In this document: positions 25,676-34,399 of the stretch, one piece after another
Layout: every line of letters starts with the position of its first letter
Position numbering within the stretch: position 1 is the first letter of the stretch
Assembly: GCF_003953935.1 (NCBI RefSeq)
Contig: NZ_RXLQ01000011.1
Span: 215,024-252,323 of the forward strand
DNA length: 37,300 nt
Source: Massilia atriviolacea
Lineage (GTDB): Bacteria > Pseudomonadota > Gammaproteobacteria > Burkholderiales > Burkholderiaceae_D
Direction: 5' to 3'
The notes under the pieces: model-generated
The model's database searches: none
What the model saw: only the letters and a program-made list of their open reading frames with translations
Told to the model about the DNA's origin: nothing
Translations under genes and position numbers: made by a program

Positions 25676-27388
25676 TTAGTTCTTGTTGTCGAACTTAGCT
25701 TTCAACAGTGCGCCCAGGCTGGTGGTGCCCGATGCCGCATTGTTGTCGGAGGACGAAGCCATTTTCTGCATCGCTTCCTGGGTTTCAACATTGTCTTTCG
25801 CCTTGATCGACAGCTGGATGCTGCGAGCCTTGCGGTCGATGTTGATGACCAGCGCTTCAACCGAATCGCCAACCTTCAGGTGGGTACCGGCATCTTCAAC
25901 GCGGTCGCGCGAGATTTCGGAAGCACGCAGGTAGCCTTCCACTTCTTCGGACAGCTGGATCACAGCGCCCTTAGGCTCGACCGACTTGACCGTACCCGTG
26001 ACCAGGGAGCCTTTGTCGTTCATGGCAGCGAAGTTGTTGAATGGGTCGCCTTCGAGTTGCTTGACACCCAGGGAAACGCGCTCGCGCTCGACGTCGATCG
26101 CCAGCACGATGGCTTCCAGTTCGTCGCCCTTCTTGAAACGGCGCACAGCTTCTTCGCCGGTTTCGGTCCAGGACAGGTCGGACAGGTGCACCAGGCCGTC
26201 GATGTTGCCGGCCAGGCCGATGAACACGCCGAAGTCGGTGATCGACTTGATCGCGCCGCGGACTTTGTCGCCCTTCTTGTGGGTAACGCCGAAGTCATCC
26301 CATGGATTGGCTTTGCACTGCTTCATGCCCAGCGAAATACGGCGACGCTCTTCGTCGATCTCGAGAACCATGACTTCCACTTCGTCGCCCAGCTGGACAA
26401 CTTTGTTTGGCGCCACGTTCTTGTTGGTCCAGTCCATTTCGGAGACGTGAACCAGACCTTCGATACCCTGCTCGACTTCCACGAACGCGCCGTAGTCGGT
26501 CAGGTTCGTTACTTTGCCGAACAGACGGGTGCTTTGCGGGTAACGACGGGACAGACCGGTCCAAGGATCGTCGCCCAGTTGCTTCACGCCCAGCGAGACA
26601 CGGTTCTTTTCCTGATCGTACTTCAGGACCTTGGCGGTGATTTCCTGGCCGACGGTCAGCACTTCCGATGGGTGACGCACACGACGCCATGCCAGGTCGG
26701 TGATGTGCAGCAGGCCGTCGATACCGCCCAGATCCACGAACGCGCCGTAGTCGGTGATGTTCTTGACGACGCCGGTAACCACGGTGCCTTCTTTCAGCGT
26801 TTCCATCAGTTTCTGACGCTCTTCGCCCATCGATGCTTCGATCACGGCGCGGCGGGACAGAACCACGTTGTTACGCTTACGGTCGAGCTTGATGACCTTG
26901 AATTCCAGGGTCTTGCCTTCGAACGGGGTGGTGTCCTTGACAGGACGGGTGTCGACCAGCGAACCCGGCAGGAATGCGCGGATGCCGTTGGTCAGCACGG
27001 TCAGGCCGCCCTTGACCTTGCCATTGACGGTACCGACGACGATCTCGCCCGATTCCATGGCTTTTTCCAGCGCCAGCCACGAGGCCAGGCGTTTTGCCTT
27101 GTCGCGCGACAGGATGGTGTCGCCGAAGCCGTTTTCCAGCGACTCAATCGCTACGGAAACGAAATCGCCGACTTGAACTTCCAGTTCGCCCTGGTCGTTC
27201 TTGAATTCTTCGATAGGAATGAAAGCTTCGGATTTGAGGCCGGCGTTGACGATCACGAAATTGTGGTCGAGACGCACGACTTCAGCGGAAATAACTTCGC
27301 CGGAGCGCATATCTTGGCGCGACAACGATTCCTCGAAGAGCGCTGCAAAACTTTCCATACCGGTTGCTTCAGTTGTTGCTGTAGACAT
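25676..27388 (-). CDS. rpsA: 30S ribosomal protein S1
   Basis: 570 residues with six S1 OB-fold repeats (about residues 28-105, 111-180, 196-264, 281-352, 368-440, 455-530), the expected proteobacterial length. [12 protein letters not shown] near the N-terminus is the family-typical opening. S1 unfolds mRNA leaders on the 30S subunit. No Shine-Dalgarno sequence is visible before ATG 27388, which agrees with the known SD-less rpsA initiation region of E. coli that S1 autoregulates. GC and codon choice are more restrained than in the neighbours, consistent with high expression. It lies between cmk and ihfB. Confidence 0.97.
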   Translation of the reverse strand: MSTATTEATGMESFAALFEESLSRQDMRSGEVISAEVVRLDHNFVIVNAGLKSEAFIPIEEFKNDQGELEVQVGDFVSVAIESLENGFGDTILSRDKAKRLASWLALEKAMESGEIVVGTVNGKVKGGLTVLTNGIRAFLPGSLVDTRPVKDTTPFEGKTLEFKVIKLDRKRNNVVLSRRAVIEASMGEERQKLMETLKEGTVVTGVVKNITDYGAFVDLGGIDGLLHITDLAWRRVRHPSEVLTVGQEITAKVLKYDQEKNRVSLGVKQLGDDPWTGLSRRYPQSTRLFGKVTNLTDYGAFVEVEQGIEGLVHVSEMDWTNKNVAPNKVVQLGDEVEVMVLEIDEERRRISLGMKQCKANPWDDFGVTHKKGDKVRGAIKSITDFGVFIGLAGNIDGLVHLSDLSWTETGEEAVRRFKKGDELEAIVLAIDVERERVSLGVKQLEGDPFNNFAAMNDKGSLVTGTVKSVEPKGAVIQLSEEVEGYLRASEISRDRVEDAGTHLKVGDSVEALVINIDRKARSIQLSIKAKDNVETQEAMQKMASSSDNNAASGTTSLGALLKAKFDNKN

Positions 27389-27506
27389 AGTTTGTACACG
27401 AGTTAGCCAGCAGAGATCGCACCATGCGACTTAAACTGGGTTATAGGTTGAATCAACGCCTGCAACGGCACGATTGCGATTGCAAGCACCCATTGCTACT
27501 ACTTTA

Positions 27507-28172
27507 CTACTTGGCGTGCGCATACCATTTCAGCACTTCCTCGACCGCTTCGTCAGCGGTCATGTGGGAGGTGTCGAGCAGGTGCGCCCCTTCCGCCGGC
27601 ATGAGCGGCGCGATGGCCCGGTAAGTATCACGGTCGTCGCGCGCCTTCAAATCGGACAGGAGGTCTTCTATATTAGCAGAAAAGCCCTTGTCAATCAATT
27701 GCTTATATCGGCGTTGCGCGCGCGCCTCGGTACTGGCGGTCAGGAACACCTTCAACTGGGCGTGCGGAAAGATAACGGTGCCCATGTCGCGGCCGTCGGC
27801 GACCAGTCCCGGGGCGCGGCGAAAGCCCAGCTGGAGGGCGAACAGGGCCTGGCGCACGGCCGGGAGGGCGGCGATCTTCGATGCCATGTTGCCAACTTCC
27901 TCGGCGCGGATGAGTTGGGTGACATTTTCGTTGGCCAGCAGGATTTCGCCGCCGCTGAAGCTGGCGGGGAGGTGTTCGGCCAGCTTGGCGAGGCCGTGTT
28001 CGTCGCTCAGCGGCGTGGCGCGGCGCAGGGCCATCAGCGCGGTGAGGCGGTACAGGGCGCCGGAATCGAGGTAATGGAAGCCGAGCCGATCGGCCACCCT
28101 GTGGGCGACGGTGCCCTTGCCGGAAGCGGTGGGACCATCGATGGCGATGACGGGAATATGAGAATGTGGCAT
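27507..28172 (-). CDS. cmk: (d)CMP kinase
   Basis: 221 residues from ATG 28172 ([21 protein letters not shown]), preceded by AGGA about 9 bases away. An in-frame GTG 24 bases upstream is less likely. P-loop GPTASGKGT, then YLDSGALYR and the [14 protein letters not shown] motif of bacterial CMP kinases; the LID carries KARDDRD. It phosphorylates CMP and dCMP. It precedes rpsA, the conserved cmk-rpsA order. Upstream, unusually, a roughly 340-bp repeat element separates it from aroA. Confidence 0.95.
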   Translation of the reverse strand: MPHSHIPVIAIDGPTASGKGTVAHRVADRLGFHYLDSGALYRLTALMALRRATPLSDEHGLAKLAEHLPASFSGGEILLANENVTQLIRAEEVGNMASKIAALPAVRQALFALQLGFRRAPGLVADGRDMGTVIFPHAQLKVFLTASTEARAQRRYKQLIDKGFSANIEDLLSDLKARDDRDTYRAIAPLMPAEGAHLLDTSHMTADEAVEEVLKWYAHAK

Positions 28173-28253
28173 GGGACGATGTCCTGGTAAAAACACGATA
28201 AAACGAGCAAAAACGCTGCCGCGAAAAATCCCACAACGCGGCTCAACATTCCC

Positions 28254-28594
28254 ACAACCGGGGTCAGAGCTTTAATTAGAAACATTTCAAAACGCACCAA
28301 CCGGGGTCAGAGCTTTTATTCGCAACATTGCAAAAACGATCCGCCGGGGCCTGAACTCCGGTTCGAAATTAGTTGCCAACGAAGTAAGCACGCGGGGCAG
28401 CAGTAAGCAGCGTTGTAACGCTGTCCGCCGGTACCATCGGCGCCCTGCTGCGTGCGCACGACGCGGCTTCGTTTGGTGACAACACATTCAGTCGATGCGT
28501 GGCAATTTGTTTCGAATCAGACCTCAGTCCCCGGTTGTCGGATTGTTTAGTTGCTGAGCAATTTATTTCCAATTAAAGCTCTGACCCCGGTTGT
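28254..28594. mobile_element. MITE/REP-like non-coding inverted-repeat element
   Basis: Two direct copies of a motif containing CCGGGGTCAGAGCTTT (28258-28277 with flank from 28254; second at 28301-28316) are matched by an inverted copy at 28571-28594 (AATTAAAGCTCTGACCCCGG). Inside these is a second, imperfect inverted pair at 28344-28368 and 28510-28534 (CCGGGG..TTCGAAA type). No credible ORF lies between. The nested layout resembles a MITE or a RAYT-associated REP/BIME cluster. Target-site duplications were not clearly identified. The rest of the 28173-28627 gap holds nothing else I can name. Confidence 0.7.
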
Positions 28595-28627
28595 AGGCGG
28601 GTTGAGCTCAGTTGTAGGAGTTTCAGC

Positions 28628-29962
28628 TTAAATCAGTTGGTCGCGGGCGATGCCGGCGAAGGCGTCGAAGTAGTCGGGGAAGGTCTTGGCGACACACTTC
28701 GGGTCGTTGATGCGCATCGTGTTGCCGCGCCGCGCTTTACCATCCAAGCTGGCCAGCGAGAAGCACATCGCCATCCGGTGGTCGTCGTAGGTGTCGATCG
28801 TCGCCGCGCTCAGCTCGCCCTCGGGCGGGGTCACCGAAATGAAGTCGGGACCCTCCACCACGATCGCGCCCAGCTTGCGCAGTTCGGTCGCCATCGCACT
28901 CAGGCGGTCGGTCTCTTTCACCCGCCAGCTGGCGATGTTGCGCAAGGTCGTGGTGCCGTCGGCGTACAAGGCCGCCACCGCAATCGTCATCGCCGCGTCC
29001 GGAATGTGGTTGAAGTCGGCGTCGATGGCTTTCAACACGCCGTTCGAACGCGCTTCGATCCAGTTGTCGCCGCGCGTGATCGTCGCGCCCATCTGTTCCA
29101 GCGCTTCGGCAAAGCGCACGTCGCCCTGGATGCTGTCGCGCCCTACTCCCTCGACCCGGATCGGACCGCCGCCGATCGCGCCCGCCGCCAGGAAGTATGA
29201 GGCCGACGAGGCGTCGCCTTCGACATGGATGGTGCCCGGACTGGTATAGCGCTGCCCCGGCTGCACCGTGAACGATTGCCACCCATCCTGCTGCACCGTC
29301 ACGCCGAAGCGCCGCATCAGGTTCAGGGTAATTTCGATATACGGCTTGGAAATAAGTTCGCCGACCACGTCGATGGTGACCGGATGCTCACGCGCCATCA
29401 GCGGCGCGGCCATCAGCAGCGCGGTCAGGAACTGGCTCGATACATTGCCGCGCACCGACAGGCGCTGCGCGTGGATATGCCCGCGCCGGATGCGCAGCGG
29501 CGGAAATCCTTCCACGCCGGTGTACTCGATCTGGGCGCCGATGGCGTTCAGGGCGTCGACCAGGTCGCCGATCGGGCGCTCGTGCATGCGCGTGACGCCA
29601 TGCAGGGTATAGTCGCCGCCGATCACCGCCAGCGCCGCCGTCAGCGGCCGGATCGCGGTGCCGGCATTGCCCATGAACAGATCGGCTGCGTGCACCGGCA
29701 GGCTGCCGCCGCCGCCCTGCACGACGTGGGTGTGCTCATCGACCTGCTCCCAGCCCAGGCCCAGCGAGCGCAATGCGCCCAGCATGACCAGGGTGTCGTC
29801 GGACGCCAGCAGGTCGACGATGGTGGTGCTGCCTTCGGCCAGCGCGGCCAGCAGCAAGGTGCGGTTGGAGATGCTCTTGGACCCCGGCAGCCGCACCACG
29901 CCCTCGACGTGCATGACGGGCTTGAGATCGATATGGTGCGGGTACTGCTTTGGCTGGGTCAT
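28628..29962 (-). CDS. aroA: 3-phosphoshikimate 1-carboxyvinyltransferase (EPSP synthase)
   Basis: 444 residues from ATG 29962 ([15 protein letters not shown]), preceded by AAGGA. A larger upstream open frame overlaps tyrA and is not used. EPSP synthase motifs: PGSKSISNR with the shikimate-3-P Lys near residue 27, [10 protein letters not shown] (class I-like glyphosate-sensitive loop), then RPIGDLV and YDDHRMAM. It makes EPSP from shikimate-3-P and PEP in the aromatic pathway. It lies 26 bases downstream of tyrA in the pheA-hisC-tyrA-aroA run. Confidence 0.96.
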   Translation of the reverse strand: MTQPKQYPHHIDLKPVMHVEGVVRLPGSKSISNRTLLLAALAEGSTTIVDLLASDDTLVMLGALRSLGLGWEQVDEHTHVVQGGGGSLPVHAADLFMGNAGTAIRPLTAALAVIGGDYTLHGVTRMHERPIGDLVDALNAIGAQIEYTGVEGFPPLRIRRGHIHAQRLSVRGNVSSQFLTALLMAAPLMAREHPVTIDVVGELISKPYIEITLNLMRRFGVTVQQDGWQSFTVQPGQRYTSPGTIHVEGDASSASYFLAAGAIGGGPIRVEGVGRDSIQGDVRFAEALEQMGATITRGDNWIEARSNGVLKAIDADFNHIPDAAMTIAVAALYADGTTTLRNIASWRVKETDRLSAMATELRKLGAIVVEGPDFISVTPPEGELSAATIDTYDDHRMAMCFSLASLDGKARRGNTMRINDPKCVAKTFPDYFDAFAGIARDQLI

Positions 29963-29988
29963 GCTGAGGGTTCCTTGAAATGCTGGGT

Positions 29989-30894
29989 TTATTCGGGACT
30001 GCTGTCCGGCGCCGGCGGCGCTTCGGCCGCTTCGATCGCTTCGATCCAGCGGCAGCGCGCGCGCTGGGCGTTGGCGTAGACCGCTTCGATGGCGGCGCCG
30101 TCGCCATTGGCGAGCATGGCGCGCAATCCTGTCAATTGTGCCAGATATGCGTCCAATTCGCCCAGCAGGGCAGCCTGGTTGGCCAGGCTGATGTCGCGCC
30201 ACATCTCGGGCGAGGAGCCGGCAATCCGGGTGAAGTCGCGAAATCCGCTGGCGGCGTACTGGAACAGCAACCCCGCATGCGGCTTGCGGGCGATGTCGTC
30301 GACCAGCGCATACGCCAGCAGATGCGGCAGGTGGCTGACCGAGGCGAATACGGTGTCGTGCTCCTGCGGCGAGAGCGTGTGGATGATGGCGCCGCAGGCG
30401 CGCCACGCGGCGGCCACGCGCTCGACATCGGCGGCCGCATTTTCGGCCAGCGGCGTGAGCACGGTCTTCTTGCCGTGGTACAGGTCGACGATGGCGGCGT
30501 CCGGACCGTTGGTTTCGCGCCCGGCAATCGGGTGCCCCGGCACGAACTGGCCGACACGCCCGCCCAGCGCGGCGCGCGCCGCCGCCACCACGTCGGACTT
30601 GGTGCTGCCGGCGTCGGTGAGCACGGTTCCCGCCTCCAGGTACGGCAGCAGCGAGGCCAGGATGGTCGCGGTCTGCGCCACCGGGGCGGCGACCAGCACC
30701 AGGTCGGCGCCCGCCATGGCCTCCTGCATCGAGTCCGCCACCTGGTCGACGATGCCCAGTGCGAGCGCGCGCGCCATGGCCTCGGGCGAGCGGCCCACGC
30801 CGACCAGGGTGCCGACCACGCCCGCATGGCGCAGCGCGCGCGCGAAGGAGCCGCCGATCAGCCCTACGCCGACAATGACGACTTTATTGAGCAC
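29989..30894 (-). CDS. tyrA: Prephenate dehydrogenase
   Basis: 301 residues; the start is GTG 30894 ([18 protein letters not shown]), one base after the hisC stop, suggesting translational coupling. NAD(P)-binding GVGLIGGS at residues 9-16, then the TDAGSTK and GHPIAG motifs (His near 147 being the catalytic type), and SHLPHLLA. It makes 4-hydroxyphenylpyruvate for tyrosine. No chorismate mutase or ACT domain is attached; the mutase is on PheA. The C-terminal tail is Ala/Pro/Glu-rich. Confidence 0.94.
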   Translation of the reverse strand: MLNKVVIVGVGLIGGSFARALRHAGVVGTLVGVGRSPEAMARALALGIVDQVADSMQEAMAGADLVLVAAPVAQTATILASLLPYLEAGTVLTDAGSTKSDVVAAARAALGGRVGQFVPGHPIAGRETNGPDAAIVDLYHGKKTVLTPLAENAAADVERVAAAWRACGAIIHTLSPQEHDTVFASVSHLPHLLAYALVDDIARKPHAGLLFQYAASGFRDFTRIAGSSPEMWRDISLANQAALLGELDAYLAQLTGLRAMLANGDGAAIEAVYANAQRARCRWIEAIEAAEAPPAPDSSPE

Positions 30895-30895
30895 G

Positions 30896-32002
30896 TCAGG
30901 CCAGCGCTTTCTTGAGGGCGGCGATGAAGATCGCGTTTTCGGCCGGCAGGCCGATCGAGATGCGCAGCCATTGCGGCAGGCCGTAATTGCCGACCGGGCG
31001 CACGATCACGCCTTGCTTGAGCAGCGCCAGGTTGACGCGCGCGCCGGCGCCATCGTCGTCGCCGACCTTGACCAGCACGAAGTTACCGAACGACGGCACG
31101 TACTGCAGCCCCAGTTCCTCAAAAGCCTCGACGAACTGGGCGTAGCCGGCCGCGTTGTTCCTGGCGCCCTGCTCCAGGAAGGGCTTGTCGTTCAGGGCGG
31201 CGATGGCGGCGGCCTGCGCCAGCGAGTTGACGTTGAACGGCTGGCGGATGCGGTTCATCAGGTCGGTCAGGGCCGGCTGCGCAATGGCAAAACCGACGCG
31301 CAGGCCGGCCAGGCCGTAGGCCTTGGAGAAGGTGCGCGAGACCAGCAGGTTCGGGTACTTGCGCGCCCACTGGCTCGACTCGAACTGCTGCTCGGGCGCC
31401 AGGAATTCGTTATACGCTTCGTCCAGCACCACGACCACGCCGGCCGGCACCTTGTTCAGGAACGCTTCGATCTGCGCGGCCGGGATGAAGGTGCCGGTCG
31501 GGTTGTTCGGGTTGGCGATGAAGACCAGGCGCGTGTCGGCGTCGATGGCCGCCGCCATGGCGTCGAGGTCGTGCCCGTATTCCCTGGCCGGCACCACGAT
31601 GGCGCGCGCGCCCACGCCTTGCGTGGCCAGCGCGTACACGGCGAAGGAATACTGGGAGTAGACCACGGCCTGGCCTTTTTGTACAAAGGCGTGGGCGGCG
31701 ATTTCGAGGATGTCGTTGCTGCCGTTGCCCAGGGTGATCCAGTCGGCCGGCACCTCGTAGCGCTTGGAGAGCGCCGCTTTCAGGTCGAAACCGTTGGCGT
31801 CCGGGTAGCGTCCCAGGTCGGCGACGGCCGCGGCCATGGCTTGCTGGCTCGACTCCGGCACGCCGAAGGGATTCTCGTTGGACGCCAGTTTGACGATGTT
31901 CGCTTCGTCGAGGCCGAACTCGCGCGCGACTTCGGCGATCGGTTTGCCCGCCTGGTAGGGGGCGATGGCACGGACGTATTCTGGACCGAATTGCTGGGAC
32001 AT
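30896..32002 (-). CDS. hisC: Histidinol-phosphate / aromatic aminotransferase
   Basis: 368 residues of the class I/II PLP aminotransferase fold, HisC2 type. It shows KLASNENPFG near residue 38, the GNGSNDI cofactor loop, ANPNNPTG, the Asp-x2-Tyr of VVLDEAYNEF, and the PLP Lys in SRTFSKAYGLAGLR near 243, with Arg in the substrate site. In this gene context (pheA-hisC-tyrA) it most likely also serves aromatic transamination, in addition to or instead of the histidine pathway. Start ATG 32002 (MSQQFGPEYVRAI). Gap to pheA is 35 bases. Confidence 0.93.
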   Translation of the reverse strand: MSQQFGPEYVRAIAPYQAGKPIAEVAREFGLDEANIVKLASNENPFGVPESSQQAMAAAVADLGRYPDANGFDLKAALSKRYEVPADWITLGNGSNDILEIAAHAFVQKGQAVVYSQYSFAVYALATQGVGARAIVVPAREYGHDLDAMAAAIDADTRLVFIANPNNPTGTFIPAAQIEAFLNKVPAGVVVVLDEAYNEFLAPEQQFESSQWARKYPNLLVSRTFSKAYGLAGLRVGFAIAQPALTDLMNRIRQPFNVNSLAQAAAIAALNDKPFLEQGARNNAAGYAQFVEAFEELGLQYVPSFGNFVLVKVGDDDGAGARVNLALLKQGVIVRPVGNYGLPQWLRISIGLPAENAIFIAALKKALA

Positions 32003-32037
32003 GGTTTATCTCTGTAGTTGTTTTAAATTCGAAAAAA

Positions 32038-33108
32038 TCAAAGACTGAGCGGGTACGAGCCGAGCACCTTGAAGAAGGCGGCGTTATCGCGCAGTTCGTC
32101 GAGCGCCTTGGCCACCGCAGGGTCCTGCACGTGGCCTTCGATGTCGACGTAAAAATAGTATTCCCAGGTGCCGATGCGGGCCGGGCGCGATTCGAAGCGC
32201 GTCATCGACACGCCATTGACGGCCAGCGGCGCCAGCAGGTTGTACACGGCGCCCGCCTTGTTCGGCACCGCCAGCACCAGCGAGGTCTGGTCGGCGCCGG
32301 ACGGATTGGTCTGCAGGTGGCCGATGACGGCAAAGCGGGTGCGGTTGTGCGGGTCGTCCTGGATGTGGCCCTTGACCACGCCGAGGCGGTACTGTTCGCC
32401 CGCCATTTCGCTGGCGATCGCCGCGATCGCCGGATCCTTGCTGGCCATGACGGCCGCTTCGGCGTTCGATACCACCGCGCGCCGTTCGATGCCGGGGTAG
32501 TTCTGGTTCAGCCAGACCTGGCACTGGGCCAGCGCCTGCGAGTGGGCGCACACCACCGTCACGCCATCCATATTGCCGGTCCTGGTCATCAGGCTGTGGT
32601 GCACGGGGATCGAGATCTCGCCGCTGATGATGGTGGTGGTGCCGAGCATCAGGTCGAGGGTGCGGTTGACCGCGCCTTCGGACGAATTTTCGACCGGGAC
32701 CACGCCGAAATCGGCGGTGCCGGCTTCGGTCGCGCGGAACACTTCATCGATCGAGATGCAGGGCAGCCCTTCGATGGCGGTGCCGAACTGCTGGAACGCG
32801 GCCTGCTCGGTAAAGGTGCCGGACGGCCCGAGGTAGGCCACGGTGACGCGCTTTTCGAGCGAGCGGCAGGCCGACATGATCTCGCGGAAGATGGTCTGCA
32901 CTTCGGCCGCCTTGAGCGGGCCGGGATTGCGGTCGGCCACGCCGCGCAGCACTTGCGCTTCGCGTTCGGGACGGAACACGGGGGCGCTGGTTTCGGCCTT
33001 GACGTGGCCGACTTCCTGCGCCAGGCGCGCGCGCTGGCTGAGCAGGTCGAGAATCTGCGCGTCGATCGCATCGATCTGTTCGCGCAATGGGGTAAGTTTG
33101 TCTGTCAT
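32038..33108 (-). CDS. pheA: Bifunctional chorismate mutase / prephenate dehydratase (P-protein)
   Basis: 356 residues from ATG 33108. The AroQ-type chorismate mutase domain is at about 1-90 (LREQIDAIDAQILDLLSQRA), the prephenate dehydratase domain at about 95-270 (YLGPSGTFTEQAA, PVENSSEGAV, then the catalytic TRF in HNRTRFAVIG), and a C-terminal ACT domain carries the Phe-binding ESRP motif (FESRPAR). It makes phenylpyruvate from chorismate, with feedback control by phenylalanine. It lies 53 bases after serC. Confidence 0.96.
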   Translation of the reverse strand: MTDKLTPLREQIDAIDAQILDLLSQRARLAQEVGHVKAETSAPVFRPEREAQVLRGVADRNPGPLKAAEVQTIFREIMSACRSLEKRVTVAYLGPSGTFTEQAAFQQFGTAIEGLPCISIDEVFRATEAGTADFGVVPVENSSEGAVNRTLDLMLGTTTIISGEISIPVHHSLMTRTGNMDGVTVVCAHSQALAQCQVWLNQNYPGIERRAVVSNAEAAVMASKDPAIAAIASEMAGEQYRLGVVKGHIQDDPHNRTRFAVIGHLQTNPSGADQTSLVLAVPNKAGAVYNLLAPLAVNGVSMTRFESRPARIGTWEYYFYVDIEGHVQDPAVAKALDELRDNAAFFKVLGSYPLSL

Positions 33109-33161
33109 CGGTGCGGCATGGTTTGCGGTGAATCGGTTGTTCGCACGGGACGCGCCCGCGA

Positions 33162-34262
33162 TCAGGTACGGCCGGCGAACTCGTTCAGGTAATCGACCAG
33201 GGCTTGCACGCCCTCGATCGGCATCGCGTTGTAGATCGATGCGCGCATACCGCCCACGGACTTGTGGCCCTTGAGCTGCAGCAGGCCGCGCGCTTTTGCA
33301 CCGGCCAGGAATGTGTCGTTCAGTGTTTCGTCGCGCAGGTAGAACGGTACGTTCATGCGCGAGCGGCAGTCTTGCGCCACCCGGTTCTGGTAAAAATCGT
33401 CGGCGTCGAGTGCGGCGTACAGCAGTTCGGCCTTGGCGATGTTGCGCCGCTCGGCGGCGGCCACCCCGCCCTGGCGCAGCAGGTGCGCGAATACCAGGCC
33501 GGCGATGTAGATGCCGTAGGTGGGCGGCGTGTTGTACATCGAGTCGTGCGCGGCGACGGTGCTCCAGTCGAAGGCGGACGGGCAGATCGGCAGCGCGTGG
33601 CCGAGCAGATCCTCGCGCACGATCACCAGCGTCAGGCCGGCCGGGCCGATGTTCTTTTGCGCGCCGGCGAAAATGACGCCGTATTTGCTCACGTCGATCG
33701 TGCGCGACAGGATGTGCGAGGACATGTCGGCCACGATCGGCGTGCCGTCGGCCAGTTCGGGCACGAAGTTGTATTCGACGCCGTCGATGGTCTCGTTGGT
33801 GCACAGGTGCAGGTAGGCGGCGCCGGGGGTGAGCTTCCAGCCGCTTTGCGGCGGCACCGTGGTGAAGCGCGTGCCTTCGCTGCTGGCGGCCACGTTGACC
33901 GTCGCGTAGCGCGCCGCTTCCTTGACCGACTTGCCGGACCAGGAACCGGTGTGCACGAAGTCGATGGTGGCCGGCTGGCCCGATGGCGATACCCGGCCGA
34001 CGAGGTTCATCGGCACGATGGCGTTTTCGCCCAGGCCGCCGCCTTGCAGGAACAGGATCTTGTAGTTGGATGGAACATCGAGCAGCTGGCGCAGGTCGCG
34101 CACGGCCGCTTCGTAGATCGAGATGAACTCGGGACCGCGGTGGCTCATCTCCATCACCGACATGCCGCTGCCATGCCAGTCGAGCATGTCGGCGGCTGCC
34201 TCTTGCAGCACTTCCTTGGGCAGGACGGCGGGGCCGGCGGAGAAGTTGTAGATCTGGGTCAC
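33162..34262 (-). CDS. serC: Phosphoserine aminotransferase
   Basis: 366 residues counted from GTG 34262 ([15 protein letters not shown]), chosen because AAGGA lies five bases upstream and the family starts here. An ATG at 34307 would add 15 unconserved residues. Class V PLP fold: [22 protein letters not shown], then the PLP Lys in [12 protein letters not shown] near 197. It makes phosphoserine for serine, and in many bacteria phosphohydroxythreonine for pyridoxal phosphate. It heads the serC-pheA-hisC-tyrA-aroA run; a gyrA terminator lies just upstream, so a promoter must lie within 34263-34342. Confidence 0.95.
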   Translation of the reverse strand: MTQIYNFSAGPAVLPKEVLQEAAADMLDWHGSGMSVMEMSHRGPEFISIYEAAVRDLRQLLDVPSNYKILFLQGGGLGENAIVPMNLVGRVSPSGQPATIDFVHTGSWSGKSVKEAARYATVNVAASSEGTRFTTVPPQSGWKLTPGAAYLHLCTNETIDGVEYNFVPELADGTPIVADMSSHILSRTIDVSKYGVIFAGAQKNIGPAGLTLVIVREDLLGHALPICPSAFDWSTVAAHDSMYNTPPTYGIYIAGLVFAHLLRQGGVAAAERRNIAKAELLYAALDADDFYQNRVAQDCRSRMNVPFYLRDETLNDTFLAGAKARGLLQLKGHKSVGGMRASIYNAMPIEGVQALVDYLNEFAGRT

Positions 34263-34333
34263 GATGGTCCTTGCGAATGGGGGGCGATGTGTCGGCGCCG
34301 TTTTCATGACCCTGTCCGTGCCGGATCCGGGTC

Positions 34334-34389
34334 AAAAAAAAAGGGGCCGGCATCATTTTCGCACGAAGTGTGAAAACAATGCCGGCCCC
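34334..34389 (-). terminator. Intrinsic terminator of gyrA
   Basis: An 11-bp GC-rich outer stem (GGGGCCGGCAT at 34343-34353, complement at 34379-34389) encloses an inner stem (TTTTCGCAC / GTGTGAAAA, one wobble) and is followed on the minus strand by a run of nine T (34342-34334). It lies 10 bases after the gyrA stop. It isolates gyrA from serC. Confidence 0.93.
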
Positions 34390-34399
34390 CCGCCGTTTT

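Noticed and set aside
25337-27406. 689-codon open frame on the plus strand
   Set aside because: Runs antisense through both ihfB and rpsA, and no domain is visible.
28369-28572. 67-codon open frame inside the inverted-repeat element
   Set aside because: No ribosome site, no recognisable domain, not a transposase; the element appears non-coding.
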